Assembly (NCBI RefSeq): GCF_028747785.1
Contig: NZ_CP118158.1
Coordinates: 3,224,001 to 3,288,000 of the forward strand
From: Halosimplex aquaticum
GTDB taxonomy: Archaea > Halobacteriota > Halobacteria > Halobacteriales > Haloarculaceae
Reading direction: 5' to 3'
DNA: 64,000 bases
In this document: one piece after another, positions 40,701 through 48,715 of the stretch
Position numbering within the stretch: the first letter of the stretch is position 1
Layout: the number at the start of each line of letters is the position of its first letter
Program-made: the position numbers and the translations under genes
Notes under the pieces: generated by a model
The model's input: the letters and a program-made list of their open reading frames with translations, nothing else
What the model was told of the DNA's origin: nothing
The model's database searches: none

Positions 40701-41102
40701 GATGAAGTTCTGCTCGCCGAACTCCTCGATGTCCTTCTTGTTCTCGAAGTCCAGGCGCTCCTCGACGCGGGTCTCGATGGGCAGGCCGTGCATGTCGTAG
40801 CCCGGCCGGTCGGTCACGTCGTACCCGCACATTCGGAGATAGCGGATGTAGCAGTCCTTCAGCGTCTTGTTCCAGGTCGTCCCCATGTGGGCCGCGCCCG
40901 AGGTGTAGGGCGGGCCGTCGACGAAGAAGAAGTCCTCGCCGTCGGATCGGTGCTCGACCGTCTGCTCGTAGGCGTCGACGGCGTCCCAGTAGTCGAAGAC
41001 GCGGTCCTCGACCGCGTCGGGGTCGTACTGGTCGGGGACGTCCGCGAACCGCTCGGTGCGGGCCGCGGGTTCCCCGTCTCCGTCGGCGTCGTCCGTGCTC
41101 AT
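37773..41102 (-). CDS. ileS: Isoleucyl-tRNA synthetase
   Basis: The 1109-residue class Ia enzyme charges tRNA-Ile. The HIGH motif is GAAHMGTTWNK (His72-Met-Gly-Thr75), the KMSKS motif is MSKSK at 642-646, and the editing domain lies between them (TTTPWTIPANTFVAVDG and GEGLVHSAPGHG-like GTGLVHSAPGHGEEDF). The zinc-type C-terminal region and VWLDSSVATWGTLNYPED are also typical. Length is normal for archaeal/eukaryal-type IleRS. I take the ATG at 41102 (MSTDDADGDG); a frame to 41195 has no RBS or typical sequence. It is monocistronic and divergent from the fucosidase gene. Confidence 0.95.
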   Translation of the reverse strand: MSTDDADGDGEPAARTERFADVPDQYDPDAVEDRVFDYWDAVDAYEQTVEHRSDGEDFFFVDGPPYTSGAAHMGTTWNKTLKDCYIRYLRMCGYDVTDRPGYDMHGLPIETRVEERLDFENKKDIEEFGEQNFIDECKAYANEQLEGLQEDFKSFGVWMDWDDPYKTVTPEYMEAAWWGFEKAHQRGLVEQGQRSISQCPRCETAIANNEVEYEDVEDPSIYVKFDLREADHGEASDSASGDDGPASGDREGSLVIWTTTPWTIPANTFVAVDGEGEYVGVDAERDGETERLYVAAAKVDSVLSAGRYDDYEVVEELTGEDLVGWTYEHPLREEVPDAPSGEGALQVYTGEYVDTEGDGTGLVHSAPGHGEEDFERGTELGLDIFCPVGADGVYDESAGEYAGEYVKDADREIMDDLDANGALLAEETTTHSYGHCWRCDTGIIQIVTDQWFITVTDIKDELLDNIEDSEWYPQWARDNRFRDFVEDAPDWNVSRQRYWGIPIPIWIPDDWSGEMADAIVIGDREELAERVDQDVDPDSVDLHKDTVDDLTITEDGTTYERVPDVFDVWLDSSVATWGTLNYPEDQSRFDNLWPADLIMEAHDQTRGWFWSQLGMSTAATGEIPYKQVLMHGYANMPDGRGMSKSKGIFVDPHEVIDEYGVDPMRLFLLSVTAQGEDMNFSWDETQEMQRRLNILWNVARFPLPYMRADDFDPDAVSLADVEDDLELVDEWVLSRLQSVEAEMTDAMEDFENDRAVNALIDFVVEDVSRFYVQVVRERMWDESDSPSKRAAYATLYTVLEAVATLFAPFTPFVAEEVYGSLTGDAGHPTVHMADWPEPDEQWLDTDLEQDIEVVRAVEEAGSNARQQAERKLRWPVQRVVVDVDDAGEADAAAVADTVERRADILADRLNARAVEVVGPDGEWGELAYSAEADMSLLGPEFGDDAGRVMGALNDARVSEPTVEALESAVADALGESVDLDEEMVEFVRHTPDGVAGAEFRALDSEGVVYVDTTLTEDIESEGYAREVVRRVQEMRKELELDMEESIRLEYEVRDDRVADLVSEHEDLIADEVRATEVGAVSDGHRKTWDVEDIEVEIAIEPLATAEASD

Positions 41103-41277
41103 ACCTCCACGGACCCGCCCGACGCTCTTGGAAACTTCGATTACGTGGTCGCAAGATTCGCCCGGCCACTCTGATCTCTCGGCCGACGGCCGCATCGGTT
41201 CGGGTCCTTCCTCGGATTGCGGGCGGCTGTGTGGATCTATGGCAAGCTATTTGCGATCGAGTGACGGGGCTACACGC

Positions 41278-42693
41278 ATGCCGGACTACGAACCGACGTG
41301 GGAGTCGCTGGACGCCCACGAGGTCCCCGAGTGGTTCCGCGACGCGAAACTCGGCATCTTCGTCCACTGGGGGCTCTACTCGGTCCCCGCGTGGGCGCCG
41401 CCGGACGCGGACATCGGCGGCGAGGACGCCTCCCCGTACGCCGAGTGGTACCCCTACTACATGTACGAGGACGGGTCGCCGACCCGGGAGTACCACCGCG
41501 AGACGTACGGCGAAGACCTGGAGTACCTCGACTTCGCCGACGACTTCACCGCCGAGAACTGGGACCCCGACCGCTGGGCGGACTTCTTCGCCGACGTGGG
41601 CGCGGGCTACGTCGTCCTGACCGCCGAGCACCACGACGGCTACCCGCTGTGGGACTCCCATTACGCCCGTCACACCGCCGCGACCAGCGGGCCGGAGCGC
41701 GACCTCGTCGGCGACCTCTGCGAGGCGGTCCGGGCGCGCGACCTCCGGTTCGCGGCGTCGTACCACGCCAACTTCAACTACTACCAGCCCGGTTTCGAGG
41801 GGCGGTTCGGCCACCCCGACTTCGCGGCGGGCCACCCGTTCGACGACGACGCCGGTCCCGGTCCGGAGTACGTCGACTTCATGAACGCCAAACACCGGGA
41901 GCTGATCCGGAAGTACCGACCGGACCTGCTGTGGTTCGACGTCCCCAAGGCCGACAGCGACCACCTCGAAGCGAAGGAACTCGTCGCCGACTACTACAAC
42001 GCCGCCGACGAGTGGGGCAAGGAGGTGGCGGTCAACGACCGGGCGTCGACGGACTCGATCGGGGGCCCCCTGGCCGAGGACGAGAGCGACGACGCGATCC
42101 ACGGCGACTTCGAGACGCCGGAGTACTACACGTACGACGAGATCCGAGACGACCCCTGGGAGGCGACCCGCGGCATCGGTCACTCCTTCGGGTACAATCA
42201 GATCGAGGGCGAGGACGATCATCTGGCTCCGGTCGAACTCGTCCACTCGTTCATCGACGTCGTCTCGAAGAACGGCAACCTCCTCCTCAACGTCGGTCCC
42301 AGGGCCGACGGCGCGATCCCCGAGATCCAGCGCGAGCGGCTGGCGGCGCTGGGCGACTGGCTCTCGGTCAACGGCCCGGCTATCTTCGGGACCCGACCGT
42401 GGGCCGTCTCGGAGGACAGCGACGGCGACGTCCAGGTCCGGTACACGTGGCGCGACGGCGACCTGTTCGCCGTCGCCCTCGACTGGCCCGGCGACTCCCT
42501 CGAACTCTCGGTCCCGTCCCACGTCTCGCTCGCCGACGCGCCCGACGCGGCGCTGCTGACCGCCGACGGTGACGAGGAGGTGTCCGCGACGCTCCGCGAC
42601 GACGCGCTGGTCGTCTCGCTCCCGGAACGGCCCGACCACGACCACGCCTACGCGGTCCGGCTCTCGGACGTCGCCAACCCCCGGCAGGAGTGA
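41278..42693 (+). CDS. GH29 alpha-L-fucosidase-like glycosidase
   Basis: The 471-residue protein begins with PEWFRDAKLGIFVHWGLYSVPAWAP, the standard GH29 N-terminus. It continues with YVVLTAEHHDGYPLWDS, and has the catalytic nucleophile in LLWFDVPKAD (Asp221). NLLLNVGPRADGAIPEIQRERLAALGDWLSVNG closes the barrel, and a C-terminal beta-sandwich follows. No signal peptide is visible, so it is probably cytoplasmic and acts on imported or internal fucosylated oligosaccharides. It lies alone, about 4.4 kb from the carbohydrate ABC operon on the same strand; a link is possible but unproven. Confidence 0.9.
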   Translation: MPDYEPTWESLDAHEVPEWFRDAKLGIFVHWGLYSVPAWAPPDADIGGEDASPYAEWYPYYMYEDGSPTREYHRETYGEDLEYLDFADDFTAENWDPDRWADFFADVGAGYVVLTAEHHDGYPLWDSHYARHTAATSGPERDLVGDLCEAVRARDLRFAASYHANFNYYQPGFEGRFGHPDFAAGHPFDDDAGPGPEYVDFMNAKHRELIRKYRPDLLWFDVPKADSDHLEAKELVADYYNAADEWGKEVAVNDRASTDSIGGPLAEDESDDAIHGDFETPEYYTYDEIRDDPWEATRGIGHSFGYNQIEGEDDHLAPVELVHSFIDVVSKNGNLLLNVGPRADGAIPEIQRERLAALGDWLSVNGPAIFGTRPWAVSEDSDGDVQVRYTWRDGDLFAVALDWPGDSLELSVPSHVSLADAPDAALLTADGDEEVSATLRDDALVVSLPERPDHDHAYAVRLSDVANPRQE

Positions 42694-42760
42694 GACTCCT
42701 CGCGGCTCGCTATCGACTGCTGTCGCCGCTGGTCGGTCGCACGCTCGATCTGGATGCCGA

Positions 42761-43243
42761 CTACTCGAACTCCACGCCGATGTCCATCTCGTAGCGCACC
42801 AGTGACTCGCCGTCGTCGCTCAGCACGAACTCCCCGCGGAAGGTCTCGCCGGTGACGAGGTGGGGGAGCCACACGCGGTCGTCGATCCACATCTCGCCGT
42901 AGGGTAACTCGCTCACGGGGTGTAACTCGGGCACGGCCTCCTCGGTCGCCTCGGGTTCGCCGTCGACGCCGTCGGCCGCGAACACGTGGACGTACATCGA
43001 GTCGTCGTCGACGGTGCCGTCGCGGAAGTGGAAGTCGAACTCGCCGCGTTTCTCCAGGCCGACCGGGTCCACCCGCAGTTCCTCGCGGACTTCCCGACGG
43101 GCGGCCTCGCGCGGCGTCTCGCCGGACTCGACCTTCCCGCCGGGACCCACCAGTTTTCCGGCCCCGAGACCGCGCTGTTTCCGGATGAGGAGCATCTCGT
43201 CGTCGACGACGGGGTGACAGAGCGTCGCTTCGGTCGCCTGCAT
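42761..43243 (-). CDS. NUDIX hydrolase (8-oxo-dGTPase type)
   Basis: The 160-residue enzyme has the NUDIX box GGKVESGETPREAARREVREEL at about residues 36-57 (split in two blocks here), with REVREEL supplying metal-binding glutamates. The start MQATEATLCHPVVDDEMLLIRKQRGLGAGKLVGPGG is typical of the MutT/MTH1 8-oxo-dGTP pyrophosphatase subgroup. The C-terminus HPVSELPYGEMWIDDRVWLPHLVTG also fits MTH1-like proteins. It cleans oxidised nucleotides from the pool. The frame continues upstream to 43480 but those codons are non-conserved in character; ATG 43243 is chosen. It is divergent from orc1/cdc6. Confidence 0.88.
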   Translation of the reverse strand: MQATEATLCHPVVDDEMLLIRKQRGLGAGKLVGPGGKVESGETPREAARREVREELRVDPVGLEKRGEFDFHFRDGTVDDDSMYVHVFAADGVDGEPEATEEAVPELHPVSELPYGEMWIDDRVWLPHLVTGETFRGEFVLSDDGESLVRYEMDIGVEFE

Positions 43244-43578
43244 GTCAGTGATCGACGGACTGTCACCCCGCGGTGACTTCAGTCCACCGGGCGGGGCGCG
43301 CGCCGGCCAACCCGACGCGGATATCCCGTCTACGGTGAACACGCCGCTCGCCACGAGGGCTCCGATCGCCCGCCGCGACCGAACCGATCCGCCCCGTTTC
43401 ACTTCCGCTCCGGGGGGACGGCGAGGCTCGGCTTCCCGCTCCGCTGGCGACGGTTCCGCGGGACGCGAGTCAGATTTCACGTCACGAGTCCCTGAAACGG
43501 ACCGGAAACTACCGGTCGCGTTCCACTTTCGCCGCGACTGGCAAACGGTTAAGTGGTGCGCGGAGCGTGGTGAAAGTA
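43244..43578. other. 335-bp divergent region upstream of the Orc1/Cdc6 gene
   Basis: There is no gene here. The TATA-like GGTTAAGTG (43548-43556) precedes the Orc1/Cdc6 ATG. GTTTCACTTCC (43396-43406) is followed five bases later by six Gs, and GTTCCACTT, CTGAAACGG and CGGAAAC occur near 43493-43528. These words faintly recall origin-recognition-box halves, but no full, repeated box is present. Confidence 0.4.
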
Positions 43579-44706
43579 ATGACGGAGGACCCCGAGGAGG
43601 GGATGCTGTCGTGGGACGAATCGGTGTTCCGCGACGAACACGTCTTCGAGATCGACTACCTGCCGGAGACGTTTCTCCACCGCGACACGCAGATGGAGAC
43701 GCTGAAGTACGCGCTGCGCCCCGCCGTCCGGGGGTCGCGGCCGCTGAACGTCGTCGCGCGCGGGCCGCCGGGGACCGGCAAGACCACCGCCGTCCAGAAG
43801 ATGTTCGGCGAGCTACGGGCCCAGACCGACGTGAAGACGGTGCGCGTGAACTGCCAGGTCAACTCGACGCGGTACTCGGTGTTCTCGCGGCTCTTCGAGG
43901 GCGTGTTCGACTACGAGCCGCCGTCGTCGGGCATCTCGTTCAAGAAGCTGTTCTCGCAGATAACCGACCAGCTGGTGGCCGACGACCGCGTCCTGGCCGT
44001 GGCGCTCGACGACGTGAACTACCTCTTCTACGAGGACGAGGCCTCCGACACGCTGTACTCGCTGCTGCGCGCCCACGAGGAGCAGGGCGGCGCGAAGATC
44101 GGCGTCCTCTGCATCTCCTCGGACCTGGATCTCGACGTCATCGACGAACTGGACACGCGAGTCCAGAGCGTCTTCCGGCCCGAGGACGTCTACTTCCCGA
44201 AGTACGACCAGCCGGAGATCGTCGACATCCTGCAGGAGCGCGTCGATCGGGGGTTCCACGACGGCGTGATGACCGCGCCGGTCCTCGACCTGGTCGCCGA
44301 GTACACCGAGGAGCAGGGCGGGGACCTGCGGGTCGGCATCGACCTGTTGCGCCGCGCGGGCCTGAACGCGGAGATGCGCGCCAGCCGCGAGGTCGAGCGG
44401 CAGGACGTCGAGGAGGCCTACGACAAGTCGAAGTACGTCCACCTCTCGCGGCGCCTGCAGGAGCTCTCCGAGTCCGAGAGCGCGCTGCTGGAGGTGATCG
44501 CCGAGCACGACGGCAAGCGCGCCGGCGACATCTACGACGTGTTCAACGACGAGACCGGACTGGGGTACACCCGCTACTCCGAGGTGACGAACAAGCTCGA
44601 CCAGCTCGGGATCATCGACGCCAGCTACGCCGACGTGGAGGGCCGCGGCCGCTCGCGCGAGCTGACGCTCAACTACGACGCCGACGCCGTCCTCGAACGG
44701 CTGTAG
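43579..44706 (+). CDS. Orc1/Cdc6-family AAA+ replication initiator
   Basis: The 375-residue protein has Walker A GPPGTGKT (62-69), a Walker B-like VLAVALDDVNYLF (DD instead of the usual DE), sensor-like VLCISSDLDL and LDTRVQSVFRPEDVYFPKY. The C-terminal winged helix starts at LSESESALLEVIAEHDGKRAGDIYD. It should bind origin DNA and ATP. The ATG at 43579 is favoured over two GTGs upstream because the TATA-like GGTTAAGTG is about 27 bases before it. Haloarchaea carry many paralogues and not all mark an origin. The divergent NUDIX neighbour and absence of clear ORBs leave its origin role open. Confidence 0.9.
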   Translation: MTEDPEEGMLSWDESVFRDEHVFEIDYLPETFLHRDTQMETLKYALRPAVRGSRPLNVVARGPPGTGKTTAVQKMFGELRAQTDVKTVRVNCQVNSTRYSVFSRLFEGVFDYEPPSSGISFKKLFSQITDQLVADDRVLAVALDDVNYLFYEDEASDTLYSLLRAHEEQGGAKIGVLCISSDLDLDVIDELDTRVQSVFRPEDVYFPKYDQPEIVDILQERVDRGFHDGVMTAPVLDLVAEYTEEQGGDLRVGIDLLRRAGLNAEMRASREVERQDVEEAYDKSKYVHLSRRLQELSESESALLEVIAEHDGKRAGDIYDVFNDETGLGYTRYSEVTNKLDQLGIIDASYADVEGRGRSRELTLNYDADAVLERL

Positions 44707-44735
44707 CGGGCCGTGACGGTCACGAGCGCGCGATT

Positions 44736-45137
44736 CTACAACGCCGGCAGCGGCACGACGACCACCGGAACGTCGACGCTCCCCAGCAGCGCGCGGACAG
44801 TCGAGCCGGGAACGTCGCCGTCCGCGGAACCGGTCGACTCGCTCTCCTCGGGGTCGCCCCGTCGGGACCCCATCACGACCACGTCCGCGTCGCGCTCGGC
44901 GAGAACGGCGCGGATCTCCTCGGCGGGTTCGCCCTCGCGTTCGAGCACGTCGACGGTCGCGGGGAGCAGACGCGTCCGGGCGACGTTGGCGGCGTCGCCG
45001 GCGTCGCGCGCGTCGAGATCCGGTTCCGCGACGGTCACGACGACCACCTCGTCGTCGGCGGTGAGGCGGTCGCCGAGGTGGTCGGCGGCCGCGGCGGTCG
45101 TGTGGACCGACGCGGTCGCGAGCAGATAACGGGTCAT
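44736..45137 (-). CDS. Universal stress protein (UspA family)
   Basis: The 133-residue protein is a single USP domain: RYLLATASVHTTAAAADHL, a central helix VDVLEREGEPAEEIRAVLAERDADVVVMGSRRG and the ATP-loop region GSRRGDPEES...PGSTVRALLGSVDVPVVVVP. The loop contains an acidic/Ser insert (ESESTGSADGD) compared with the G-x2-G-x9-G-S/T consensus, so nucleotide binding may be modified. It is likely cytoplasmic. It lies tail-to-tail with orc1/cdc6 and 21 bp downstream of the zinc/membrane gene on the same strand, possibly co-transcribed with it. Confidence 0.85.
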   Translation of the reverse strand: MTRYLLATASVHTTAAAADHLGDRLTADDEVVVVTVAEPDLDARDAGDAANVARTRLLPATVDVLEREGEPAEEIRAVLAERDADVVVMGSRRGDPEESESTGSADGDVPGSTVRALLGSVDVPVVVVPLPAL

Positions 45138-45158
45138 GCGAGCCCGATCGCCGCCGAC

Positions 45159-46109
45159 TCACTCGAAGGCGGCGAACTGTGTCCGGCAGTCCCGGCAGAC
45201 GAGCGCCCGGAGCGGGTGCCCCTCGGCGTCGGTGCGCGGCGGGCCGCAACAGCCGCCGGCTTTCCCCTCGCTCAGGGGGGTCTCGCAGACCGGACAGTCG
45301 TCGAGGAACACCGCGAGGCCGTGGGCGGCGACCGCGCGCCGGCCGGGGTCGAGGTCCGTCGCCTCGGCCAGCGCCCGCGCGGCGGCGGTCTCGGCGACCG
45401 CGACCGGCCGCCGGAGCCAGACCTCGCCCGCCGGTTCGCCGGAGCCGTCCGAGAGGACGACGTAGGCGCGGTCGCGCTCGGTCACCGCGTCCGCGTCGTT
45501 CGCGGCGGGCGCCGCCGCCAGCGTCGCGGCGGCGAGGTCCGCGGGCGACCGCTCGCGGAGGTCCCGGATCGCCGACTGCCAGCGCTCCTCGAAGGACGCC
45601 GCGAGTCGCACCTCGTCGCCGCTCGCGTCGGCGACGCCGGCCGCGACGAGGTCGGACAGGACCGCCTCCCCGTCGGCGACCGTCGCGTCGGCCAGCGTGG
45701 CCGGGGTTCGGTCTGAGTCTGCGTCGGCCGCGTCGGTGTCGGCCGCGTCTGCGTCGGTATCGTCGTCGGACTGTCGACCGCTCTCGGAGTCCGCCCGGCC
45801 GCCGCCCGACGGAGGATCGGCCGGCGCGGCTCGCGGCCCGGGCGGGTGGCCTGCGCCGGCGGGGAAGGGGGTCCACGGCAGTCGGGCGACCAACCGGGGC
45901 GCGAACTGTGGCGTGTACGGCACCAGGTAGCCGCGCAGCCAGATCGCGGCCGCCCCGGCGAAAGCGAGGACAGCGCTCGCCGGCGGCGAGACGACCGCAA
46001 GGGCGAGACAGCCGATGGCGAGCAGCGCGAGGTTGACCGCCGTACAGGGCCAGCACCGGTCCGCGCCGGTGTGGGCCGGTCGGCGGATCGTCGACTGAGA
46101 GGGTCGCAT
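45159..46109 (-). CDS. Membrane-anchored protein with C-terminal zinc ribbon, unknown
   Basis: The 316-residue product has two hydrophobic segments near the N-terminus (AVNLALLAIGCLALAVVSPP and AVLAFAGAAAIWLRGYLVPY, about 24-65). A proline-rich then Asp/Ala/Thr-rich disordered linker follows (about 80-140), then a helical acidic domain and a C-terminal Cys region, DDCPVCETPLSEGKAGGCCG and LVCRDCRTQFAAFE. The Cys pairs look like a zinc ribbon. The N-terminal CWPC could bind metal too. I know no family name. The soluble part is likely cytoplasmic. Confidence 0.7.
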   Translation of the reverse strand: MRPSQSTIRRPAHTGADRCWPCTAVNLALLAIGCLALAVVSPPASAVLAFAGAAAIWLRGYLVPYTPQFAPRLVARLPWTPFPAGAGHPPGPRAAPADPPSGGGRADSESGRQSDDDTDADAADTDAADADSDRTPATLADATVADGEAVLSDLVAAGVADASGDEVRLAASFEERWQSAIRDLRERSPADLAAATLAAAPAANDADAVTERDRAYVVLSDGSGEPAGEVWLRRPVAVAETAAARALAEATDLDPGRRAVAAHGLAVFLDDCPVCETPLSEGKAGGCCGPPRTDAEGHPLRALVCRDCRTQFAAFE

Positions 46110-46269
46110 CGCCGACAGTTCGGCGGGCGCTCGTTTTAGCGTGTCGTCGGTTTCCTCGAATAGGCCGGCGTTACTGCCTCTAGGCGCCCGTTACGGTTGT
46201 CTCGGTGACAGTTCCGGACAGCCGTCGCTGTGACGTGTAATTTACACTTCTGGGTTACGGCCCCGGGAG

Positions 46270-46965
46270 TCACGGCTCGGGCAGGTCCCAGGTGTCCGTC
46301 GTCACGCCGTCGACGCCCCGTTCGGCGAGCGCGCGGACGGTCGCGGCCCGGTCCGACGGGTCGCCGGCCGCGTCGAGCAGTCCCCAGGCGTAGACCCCGA
46401 ATCCGGCGTCGTGGGCCCGCTCGACGACGTCCGTATCGAGGCACTGGCGCGCGTGCGGGTGGACGTTCGCGCAGTCCAGCACCGCCGCCAGGTCGAGGTT
46501 CGCGTCGGGATACTCGCCGAACAGCAGGCCCGTCTCCGGATCCCAGTCAGACCGGGCGATCTCGGCCAGCGCCGGCGCCGAGAAGCTGGTGACCCGCAGG
46601 GGCGGGGGGTCGTCACGCTCCGCGAGTTCGCGCCGCACGTCGGCCCAGAGTCCGGGTTCCTTGAGTTCGACGTGGAGCGTCGTCTCGGCGGGCGCGGCGT
46701 CGAGGATCTCCCCGAAGGTGGCGACCCGCTCGTCCGATCCGTCGACGCGCAACTCCCGGAGCGCCGCCAGGTCGAGGGCCGCGACGCGGCCGCTCCCGTC
46801 GGTGAACTCGTCGACGCGCTCGTCGTGAGTGGCGACGAGTTCGCCCGAGGCGCACCGGCGCAGATCGATCTCGACGGCCGGGAGGCGGCGAGCGGCCGCC
46901 GCGACCGCCGACGGGGTGTTCTCGGGGCCGTGATCAGCGCAGCCGCGGTGACCGACGAGGTCCAT
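46270..46965 (-). CDS. Glycerophosphodiester phosphodiesterase family protein
   Basis: The 231-residue protein starts with the signature MDLVGHRGCADHGPENT, the family's HRG...PENT metal and catalytic site. It goes on with VEIDLRRCASGELVATHDERVDEFTDGSG (E-x-D and HD motifs) and LHVELKEPGLW (E-x-K), all typical of GDPD TIM barrels. It hydrolyses glycerophosphodiesters to glycerol phosphate and an alcohol; in haloarchaea the natural substrate may be an archaeal-lipid breakdown product. No signal sequence is seen. It is a single gene, divergent from the ABC operon. Confidence 0.92.
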   Translation of the reverse strand: MDLVGHRGCADHGPENTPSAVAAAARRLPAVEIDLRRCASGELVATHDERVDEFTDGSGRVAALDLAALRELRVDGSDERVATFGEILDAAPAETTLHVELKEPGLWADVRRELAERDDPPPLRVTSFSAPALAEIARSDWDPETGLLFGEYPDANLDLAAVLDCANVHPHARQCLDTDVVERAHDAGFGVYAWGLLDAAGDPSDRAATVRALAERGVDGVTTDTWDLPEP

Positions 46966-47025
46966 GCCCTATGTCGAGCCGCCGTCATCAAAGCGGCGTC
47001 GACGGTTTCGAACGCGTGACAGCCG

Positions 47026-47078
47026 GTAACCCGGTGTTACTCCCGGAGTGTCAGCGGATGCCGGACTATACCTTAGTC
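47026..47078 (+). promoter_or_regulatory. Promoter and two dyads before the carbohydrate ABC operon
   Basis: CTATACC (47067-47073) sits about 30 bases before the ATG at 47101 and can serve as TATA. It is embedded in the inverted repeat GACTA-N5-TAGTC (47064-47078). A second dyad, GTAAC-N5-GTTAC (47026-47040), lies 38 bases upstream, suggesting one operator on the TATA box and one above it. TrmB-type sugar regulators are a candidate, but none is encoded here. Confidence 0.5.
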
Positions 47079-47100
47079 TGCAAGGCGGATCATCTGAAAC

Positions 47101-48714
47101 ATGTCGAACGAATCCGCGTCGTCGAACGGAGCGGAGAGCACGTCGTCGCGCTCGCGCCGACGGTTCGTGAAAGCGGTCGGCGTCGCCGGGGCGGTCGGGC
47201 TGGCCGGCTGTCCGAGCGGCGGCGACGGCGGTGACGGGACGGCGGGCGACGGGAACGGTGGTGGCACAGGCGACGGCGGTGGAGGCGGGACGCCCGGCGG
47301 TGGCGGCGGTGACGGTGGCGGCGGAGCGACCGTCGAGATGGCGATGCCCTCGAACGTCACCGACAGGGCCGAGGAGACCCGCGAGGCGCTGCACGACGCC
47401 GGGCTCTCGCAGGACATCACCGTCGAGTTCCTCTCGACCTCCGAGATCTCGGGCGACGTCCAGTCGCAGTACCGTAGCTGGCTCAACGCCGGCCGCGCGA
47501 CGCCCGACATCTTCCGGATGGACAGCGGGTGGACGATCCCCTTCATCGTGCGCGACCAGCTCGTCGACCTGACCGATCACCTCTCCGACGACGCGCTCTC
47601 GATGATCAACGAGTACTACTTCGAGGCGCCGCTGGAGAGCGCCCGCGCGCCGGCCAACGCCGTGGGCACGCAAGCGCAGACTGACACCGGAACCGGTCGA
47701 GGCGGCGGTCCGCGGGGCGAGCTTTACGGCGTCCCCTGGCAGGTCGGCTTCCCGACGATCCAGTACCGGAAGGACCTGGTGACCGAAGCCGGCTTCGACC
47801 CGGACGGGAACAACTGGGCGACCGAGCCGATGACCTGGCAGCGCTTCTCGGAGGTCATCTCCCAGACCCACCAGAACGCCGACGTGGAGTACGGCTTCAA
47901 CTGGCAGGGAACCGACTACGTCGGCCTCTCCTGCTGTACGTTCAACGAGTTCATGAGCACGTGGGGCGGCGCGTACTTCGGCGGCCGGGACAACCTCTTC
48001 GGGCCCGTCGGCGAGCGGCCCATCACCGTCGACGGGGAGCAGGTCATCCAGGCGCTCCGGATGGTCCGGACGCTGATCCACGGCTCCGGCGACCAGTACG
48101 CGCTGGACGGCTACCAGCAGATCTCGCCCAACGCCGTCCTGGAGTGGACCGAGGGGCCGTCGCTCCAGCCGTTCACGAACGGCAACGCCGTCGCCCTGCG
48201 CTACTGGCCGAGCGGCATCTTCGAGGCGGCGACGGCCTTCGAGGAGTCGGACAACCTCTCGCCGGACGCGCTGGGCGTGATGCCGATCCCCTACGCGGTG
48301 ACCGAAGAGGAGTCCCAGTACGAGAACATCGGCGGCACCGCCTCGGCGCTGGGCGGGTGGCACCTCACCGTCAACCCCAACTCCGACAACGTCGACGCGG
48401 CGGTTCAGGTGATCGAGGCGACGATGCAGAAGAGCTTCCGGTCGTTCCAGTTCAGCGAACTCGGCTACCTGACCGGCGACCGGCGGCTGTTCGACCCCGC
48501 GAACGTCGGCGACGTCGAGCCCTGGGGCCCCCACCTGGAGACGCTCCGGATCGCCGGCGAGAACGCCATCCCCCGGCCCGTGACGGTCGTCTGGCCCGAC
48601 CAGTCGTCGCAGATCGCCAGCCGCGTCAACGGCGTGATCGCCCAGCAACAGCCCCCCAGCGAGGCGATGTCCCAGCTCGCACAGAGCCTCGAGGAGATCG
48701 AGCAGAGCGTCTAA
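47101..48714 (+). CDS. Carbohydrate ABC transporter substrate-binding lipoprotein
   Basis: The 537-residue protein opens with a twin-arginine signal (SRSRRRFVKAVG) and a lipobox LAGC (Cys37), then a Gly/Asp-rich linker to about residue 77. The mature part is an extracellular solute-binding protein of the CUT1/maltose type: VTVEFLSTSEISGDVQSQYRSWLNAGRATPDIFRMDSGW, GVPWQVGFPTIQYRKDL, NIGGTASALGGWHLTVNPNS and a C-terminal helical hinge. It binds a sugar outside and passes it to the permeases encoded next. It heads the operon with a leaderless start, and its mRNA joins the next gene after one base. Confidence 0.92.
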   Translation: MSNESASSNGAESTSSRSRRRFVKAVGVAGAVGLAGCPSGGDGGDGTAGDGNGGGTGDGGGGGTPGGGGGDGGGGATVEMAMPSNVTDRAEETREALHDAGLSQDITVEFLSTSEISGDVQSQYRSWLNAGRATPDIFRMDSGWTIPFIVRDQLVDLTDHLSDDALSMINEYYFEAPLESARAPANAVGTQAQTDTGTGRGGGPRGELYGVPWQVGFPTIQYRKDLVTEAGFDPDGNNWATEPMTWQRFSEVISQTHQNADVEYGFNWQGTDYVGLSCCTFNEFMSTWGGAYFGGRDNLFGPVGERPITVDGEQVIQALRMVRTLIHGSGDQYALDGYQQISPNAVLEWTEGPSLQPFTNGNAVALRYWPSGIFEAATAFEESDNLSPDALGVMPIPYAVTEEESQYENIGGTASALGGWHLTVNPNSDNVDAAVQVIEATMQKSFRSFQFSELGYLTGDRRLFDPANVGDVEPWGPHLETLRIAGENAIPRPVTVVWPDQSSQIASRVNGVIAQQQPPSEAMSQLAQSLEEIEQSV

Positions 48715-48715
48715 G

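Noticed and set aside
37623-41174. Very long plus-strand open frame opposite ileS
   Set aside because: It is the antisense shadow of the isoleucyl-tRNA synthetase: Val/Asp/Arg/Gly-monotonous, without motifs, as expected opposite GC-rich haloarchaeal genes.
43481-43566. Functional replication origin next to Orc1/Cdc6
   Set aside because: The origin-box-like words are partial and not arranged as repeated inverted boxes; the region is short and not especially A+T-rich. Kept only as a low-scored finding.
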